Shown here: positions 61,401 to 64,000 of the stretch, piece by piece
Layout of the letters: every line of letters starts with the position of its first letter
How positions within the stretch are numbered: the first letter of the stretch is position 1
Assembly: GCA_012845835.1 (NCBI GenBank)
Contig: JABAKD010000026.1
Span: 15,554,158 to 15,618,157, forward strand
DNA from: Undaria pinnatifida
Lineage: Eukaryota > Sar > Phaeophyceae > Laminariales > Alariaceae
Length of the DNA stretch: 64,000 bases
Direction: 5' to 3'
Notes under the pieces: model-generated
Seen by the model: only the letters and a program-made list of their open reading frames with translations
Told to the model about the DNA's origin: nothing
The model's database searches: none
Translations under genes and position numbers: made by a program

Positions 61401-63893
61401 CCGTCGAAGATGCCGGGAGACAGGGTGCTGAAATCGTTGAAGTCCAGCTTTCTGTTTCATCGTCGAGAGACAGAGGGTGCGTGGCGTGAAAAGAAGACGA
61501 GGGACCGGCCCGACATTATTATCGGGGGGGGGGCTGTTCGACTATTGGCCCATTCGACCATTGATACGTGGCAGGTATATCTGTTTCCCACCCTAAGTAA
61601 GCTTACCAGCACCGCCAATAGAACAAGCACCAACTCGACACTCCATGTATACACTCTGGACATGTGTACACTCCATGTGCACACTCCATACATACACTCC
61701 ATGTACACACTAGTCGATGTATACACTAGTACGATTGGATGTATACGCTAGGCTATGTATACACTCCAAGTATACACTCCGTGTATACACTAGTCGATGT
61801 ATACACTAGTCGATGTTTACACTAGTCGATGTGTACACTAGTCGATGTATACACTAGTCGATGTATACACTCCCTCTATACACTAGTCGGTGTGTATGTA
61901 TATATGTACACTCCCGCCAAGGCTTCCGTAGGGGGGGAAGGAGGGGGCTTATTTTTCTATTCCTACTTGAGGAAATTCGCGCGCGTGGTTATGGTAGCTG
62001 ACTTACAATAGGATACTGTAGAAAAATGTGTTCGTGCAGCGGTCCGAACAACCCGTCGGAAGGGCGCATCCTAGATAAAATATTTTTTGAAAGTATTGGC
62101 GGTATGTACGTCGTGTTCTTATCGTAGCATGCGGCAGCACCTCCTCCAACGGGGGAGCCCTAAGACATTCACAGTTTCCACCCCTGTTATACAATAGCAC
62201 ACATCATGGATTGGAACCCTTGACCGCATATCCCTCATGATCCTAACACGACACCAAACGCATCGTGCTATAGTACTGGTAGTACGGTAGACGAACATCT
62301 ATTTTTTGCTGACGGTGTTCACTTGAGGAGCTGAATATATATCAATACATTAACACACAAATACATCAATACTTCAATACATCAAGACATCAATACATCA
62401 CAGACACAACATCAAAGTGCGGCATTTTTTAACAATATGAAAGTGCAGCAGAATGAAAAATTGGGTTGCCTAGTAGTAGTGCAGCTCGAATACTACTACA
62501 CTATTACCAATAGTAATGCTGCACTGTTAATTTTACTACACTATATACTACTACCCAGTAAATGATGCTACACGAATACTACGCTAATACTACACTAATA
62601 CTACACTAATACTACACTAATACTGCACCAATCCTACACTAATACTGAGTACTAAACAAACACCACATTATTACTATCACTAATACTACACTAGCATTAC
62701 CGAGCAAGAACGAAATTGCGCCGCTATTGGGTCAAAAGGAGCCCCATCCGTCAGAAAAACAACATGATACTCGTACACGACAAATGGGCTGCTTTTCCCG
62801 CAGCACGCGTCTCCGCCCATTTATTTGACTACCTCGTTAATATATTCACGTTTGGATATTATCATCACGTTTGGATAATATATTATCATCACATTTGGAT
62901 ATTATCATCACGTTTGGATATTGTCATCACGTTTGGATATTATCATCACGTTTGGATATTATCATCCCGTTTGAATATTAGCATCCCTTGAGGTTCACCC
63001 CCTATTTGTATCTATCTATAGTTTCCCATCTATGGGTAAATTTCAGCCAAACGTTGGCTTGACTCACAGTTCGACGAGAGATTCGCGTGGGCCGTCGAAG
63101 GTGTTTGCAGGAAGATCGGCGATGTCGTTGTCCTCCAGGCTCCTGTATCAACGACCGCGGTATACAGTAGTAAAAATGCATACACAGAGAGAAGATGATT
63201 AATTATTTGTGCTGTTCAAGAGTGCAATAGAGATAAGAAGGGCTGGGGTATGCCTTGTGACACCATGATGTTTGGCAATCGGGCGACGGACGCGATACAC
63301 CACGGCTCCGGTAGTGCCTGTGGAAAGTGTGCTAAATCCGGGTAACTAGTTATTCGACGCTACAGTTGACACACGGTGTGCAGTTCTTCAGTTACGATCT
63401 TGCCCCTTTCTACGCATCGCTTTACGCACACGGCATACGAGACGAAGAGGATCAGCCCTGAGCATTTGTATTTCGCGCTTCGGTTGGGGTTAGATCTCTC
63501 GCTAGTATGAGATTGCTAGCTGTCGTAGACCTTACCACGTATTCGACACTCATTCGACACCATGGTTGGCGCACCCTGCGTACGAGACGAATATCACTCA
63601 TCGTCTATTCGGTGAAAATCCCCGTTGCAAAATTGTCGGAGCATCGGCGAATTTAAGGTGCAAGGTACACACCCATATGCCCCGTCGCATGCATGATATC
63701 AACTTCGCGGCCGATATTTTGTCCTTACTCAAAATCCGGCCACCCACGTGGCCTATGCCTTTGGGAAAGCCGGCAAAACTTGAGACGACAAGCAGACAGA
63801 TCCATTTATTTTGCCACTCACAAGAAGGTCAAATTAGGCGTGCCTTCAAACGTCCCCTCGTCCAGCGTGGTCAACTCGTTGGCTGAGATCGAC
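39637..63893 (-). CDS. LRR-EGF-discoidin extracellular protein gene, 5' partial
   Basis: Reading leftward on the minus strand: 14 single-repeat LRR exons (63893 to 46632), a tentative linker exon (45859-45696), an EGF-like exon (43010-42933), then a large exon with a Pro/Thr/Ala stalk and a discoidin-like domain (40442 to about 39714 or 39637). LRR exons are all phase 2; the EGF and stalk exons join in phase 1 (TGC G|TA). About 660 residues are visible. LRRs bind ligands, EGF modules act as spacers and discoidin folds often bind carbohydrate, so an extracellular recognition or adhesion role is inferred. No membrane segment or kinase is seen, though 3' exons may be missing. The start and signal peptide lie beyond base 64000. 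Introns are about 0.1-3.6 kb. A brown-algal identity rests on the one-repeat-per-exon layout. Confidence 0.68.
40443..42932. other. Intron between EGF and stalk exons
   Basis: 2.5 kb without recognised coding sequence. It holds a dispersed repeat at 41411-41512, whose sister is at 7716-7812, and a palindrome-family remnant near 42303 (CTCGCGCGAATGGCTC). Confidence 0.5.
42933..43010 (-). CDS. EGF-like domain exon, phase 1-1, 78 nt
   Basis: The acceptor TTCGCAG| is preceded by a pyrimidine-rich stretch, and the donor is TGCG|GTCAGT. The frame carries five cysteines in the pattern C-x5-C-x6-C-x-C-x8-C, including [15 protein letters not shown]. The C-x-C and the following Gly-x(2-3)-Tyr-x-C are hallmarks of EGF. 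A sixth Cys is missing or supplied from another exon. Phase 1-1 is the classical border for EGF modules and fits the downstream phase 1 acceptor. Confidence 0.75.
45696..45859 (-). CDS. Candidate linker exon joining LRR and EGF modules
   Basis: An acceptor (TAACAG) followed by 1 + 54 codons + 1 base to a G|GTAGGT donor gives 164 nt that start in phase 2 and end in phase 1. That is what is needed to connect the last LRR exon to the EGF exon. The frame contains [20 protein letters not shown], with one N-glycosylation sequon (NFT). It has no recognised domain; it could be an LRR C-terminal cap. Support is splice phase and an open frame only. A competing small exon near 44355-44410 also fits the phase. 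Confidence 0.35.
46632..46703 (-). CDS. LRR exon, phase 2-2, 72 nt (most 3' LRR of array)
   Basis: The core reads [19 protein letters not shown], with donor GT|GTAAGTG and acceptor CACCCAG. It lies furthest toward the EGF exon, so it should form the C-terminal LRR. Confidence 0.86.
47662..47733 (-). CDS. LRR exon, phase 2-2, 72 nt
   Basis: The core reads [19 protein letters not shown], a near-consensus repeat. The donor is CT|GTGAGCA and the acceptor is CCACAG. It is similar over its donor half to the exon at 7926-7997 of the second locus. Confidence 0.87.
48477..48548 (-). CDS. LRR exon, phase 2-2, 72 nt
   Basis: The core reads [19 protein letters not shown], with donor TT|GTGAGTT and acceptor CAACAG. 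LP is replaced by IE, as in the exon at 1719-1790. Confidence 0.84.
49929..50078. repeat. ATC trinucleotide microsatellite in intron
   Basis: TCATCATC/TCGTCATC units, densest at 49966-50078, just 3' of the LRR exon at 50143-50214 in gene orientation. A Ser-rich plus-strand frame over it is an artefact. Confidence 0.85.
50143..50214 (-). CDS. LRR exon, phase 2-2, 72 nt
   Basis: The core reads [19 protein letters not shown], with donor CT|GTGAGTT and acceptor ATCAG. It belongs to the TPAL-ending subtype. Confidence 0.86.
51034..51053. repeat. Palindrome-family variant in intron
   Basis: GGCCCCTCGCGCGAGTGGCC keeps the CTCGCGCGAG centre of the 18-bp palindrome with changed arms. It lies between the LRR exons at 51947 and 50143. 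Confidence 0.55.
51947..52018 (-). CDS. LRR exon, phase 2-2, 72 nt
   Basis: The frame [19 protein letters not shown] leads to a TT|GTGAGTC donor; the acceptor is GAAACAG. The conserved Asn is replaced by Ile and LP by LS, so this is one of the more divergent repeats, but length, phase and the VFEG block are kept. Confidence 0.78.
52359..52857 (-). mobile_element. MITE-like element with TTTAGGG/TTAGGG core
   Basis: The left end CACCCTACAAATCATACCAG..AAAGTACCA is mirrored by ..TGGTACTTTATCCGGTATGATTTGTGGG at the right. The 235-bp centre (52495-52730) mixes TTAGGG and TTTAGGG units. Its arms are homologous to the 35.2 kb element but inverted. It sits in an LRR-gene intron between exons 53542 and 51947. 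Leu-Gly and Pro-Asn frames over the core are artefacts. Confidence 0.75.
53542..53613 (-). CDS. LRR exon, phase 2-2, 72 nt
   Basis: The core reads [18 protein letters not shown], with donor TT|GTAAGTG and acceptor CCCCAG. It is a clean consensus repeat of the GT-P subtype. Confidence 0.87.
54389..54560 (+). repeat. Dispersed repeat, sister of 15388-15560
   Basis: Blocks CATGGGGTTTTTCATCCGGT, TTCTCCGAATCAGC, AGGCTCCCAAATAAAG and GTGGTGGACCTCTAT occur in the same order as in the 15.4 kb copy. It lies within an LRR-gene intron. Confidence 0.6.
54884..54943. repeat. 15-bp minisatellite ACGATATCGTGACGA
   Basis: About four units of GACGATATCGT(G) with small changes. The internal CGATATCG is palindromic. 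Confidence 0.8.
55066..55137 (-). CDS. LRR exon, phase 2-2, 72 nt
   Basis: The core reads [19 protein letters not shown], ending REL before CT|GTGAGTG; the acceptor is GAATAG. DTFDGL is shared with the exon at 1719-1790. Confidence 0.86.
56455..56516. repeat. 12-bp minisatellite GTGACTAGTCTA
   Basis: About five perfect units. ACTAGT within each unit is palindromic. Intron location. Confidence 0.9.
57171..57242 (-). CDS. LRR exon, phase 2-2, 72 nt
   Basis: The core reads [19 protein letters not shown], with donor AT|GTAAGTG and acceptor GTCCAG. It lies only 136 bp from the exon at 57379, by far the shortest intron between LRR exons here. It is the sister of the exon at the left window edge (1-66). 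Confidence 0.86.
57379..57450 (-). CDS. LRR exon, phase 2-2, 72 nt
   Basis: The frame [17 protein letters not shown] leads to donor CT|GTGAGTG; the acceptor is AAACAG. Asn is replaced by Thr and LP by LE. It resembles the exon at 1719-1790 in its EADxFD block. Confidence 0.84.
58826..58900 (-). CDS. LRR exon with one extra codon (75 nt)
   Basis: The core reads [20 protein letters not shown], followed by RVL, with donor TT|GTGAGTG and acceptor GCTAG. One residue is inserted between Asn and the following Leu (N-E-D-L instead of N-x-L). Phase 2-2 is kept. Confidence 0.84.
59909..59980 (-). CDS. LRR exon, phase 2-2, 72 nt
   Basis: The core reads [18 protein letters not shown], with donor CT|GTGAGTT and acceptor CGCAG. 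It is the sister of the exon at 3840-3911; they share the LEY start, the SLQ end and the bases around the acceptor. Confidence 0.85.
60636..60963. repeat. Tandem duplication, two ~164-bp units
   Basis: Unit one starts AAACCTATATATTCCCATGC at 60636 and unit two AAACCTATGTATTCCCATGT at 60800. Both continue through GATTGGTCCTC.AATTTGT, CTCTCCGTT.ACTCC.AA and GCAACGTTCGTG-like blocks. It lies in an LRR-gene intron with no shared frame. Confidence 0.75.
61380..61451 (-). CDS. LRR exon, phase 2-2, 72 nt
   Basis: The core reads [18 protein letters not shown], with donor CT|GTGAGTG and acceptor AAACAG. Consensus apart from LS in place of LP. Confidence 0.86.
61641..61912. repeat. Minisatellite of GTATACACTAGTCGAT units
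   Basis: About 16 units of roughly 16-17 bp, TGTATACACTAGTCGA with TGTACACTCCA variants at the left. GTATAC and ACTAGT are both palindromic. Intron between exons 63068 and 61380. Confidence 0.88.
62571..62695. repeat. ACTACACTAAT microsatellite
   Basis: Units TACTACACTAA of about 12 bp, decaying to the right. Preceded by short ACATCAAT repeats (62340-62400). Confidence 0.75.
62851..62980. repeat. Minisatellite TTTGGATATTATCATCACG
   Basis: About six units of 18-20 bp built on GTTTGGATATTATCATCAC. The open plus-strand frame is a repeat translation. Confidence 0.88.
63068..63142 (-). CDS. LRR exon with one extra codon (75 nt)
   Basis: The core reads [20 protein letters not shown], ending VEL before CT|GTGAGTC; the acceptor is GATACAG. 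The extra residue is in the segment after FDG (PRESL), unlike the 58826 exon, where it follows Asn. Confidence 0.84.
63822..63893 (-). CDS. LRR exon, phase 2-2, 72 nt (most 5' in window)
   Basis: The core reads [19 protein letters not shown], with donor TT|GTGAGTG and acceptor ACCACAG. Because its acceptor is phase 2, at least one more coding exon must lie upstream, beyond the window's right end. Confidence 0.86.
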
Positions 63894-64000
63894 CTGTGGT
63901 GCGCAATCGCCATAACCAGGGAATACATGAAATTGATGCCAGGTTACTGTTCGCGAAACATGCAGTCAATGTTAGGTTACGGTTCCAACGCAAAACATGC

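Overview
The window looks like nuclear DNA from a eukaryote with many introns, most probably a stramenopile and, by inference, a brown alga. It contains short exons bounded by GT..AG introns of about 0.1-4 kb, wide non-coding spaces full of micro- and minisatellites, and interstitial TTAGGG-like repeats. Its genes carry exactly one 24-residue leucine-rich repeat (LRR) per 72-nt exon. That one-repeat-per-exon layout is established for LRR immune-receptor candidates of brown algae (the LRR-ROCO and NB-ARC-TPR genes of Ectocarpus). The species cannot be fixed from the sequence alone. I saw no rRNA, tRNA, CRISPR array, operon or bacterial gene.

All recognisable coding sequence is on the minus strand, in two groups. 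The upstream locus, 63893 down to about 39637, has 14 LRR exons, a tentative linker exon, an EGF-like exon and a large exon coding for a Pro/Thr/Ala-rich stalk followed by a discoidin (F5/8 type C)-like domain. Its 5' end lies beyond the window. The second locus, 12736 down to 1, has 10 more LRR exons; its 5' exons are not recognised and its 3' end lies beyond the left edge. Every LRR exon begins and ends in phase 2, so exons can be skipped, duplicated or exchanged without breaking the frame. The EGF and discoidin exons use phase 1. The products look extracellular: a variable LRR recognition surface, an EGF spacer, a stalk and a likely carbohydrate-binding module. This would fit a receptor, decoy or cell-wall sensor.

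The 26 kb between the two groups (about 12.7-39.0 kb) and the introns hold repeats. These include several copies of a composite, G-rich dispersed repeat (called R1 here), terminal-inverted-repeat elements with telomere-like cores, a head-to-head telomere-repeat junction, an 18-bp palindrome family, a long (TTG)n tract, an AACATT-type hexamer array, a CCGCGG-rich degenerate array and many smaller minisatellites. Most open frames over these tracts are by-products of repeats and are not reported as genes.

The most notable feature is the set of 24 interchangeable LRR exons in two same-strand arrays. Some exons in one array have clear sisters in the other, and in one pair the similarity extends into flanking intron. 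This suggests exon duplication or shuffling between the loci, and possibly combinatorial splicing.
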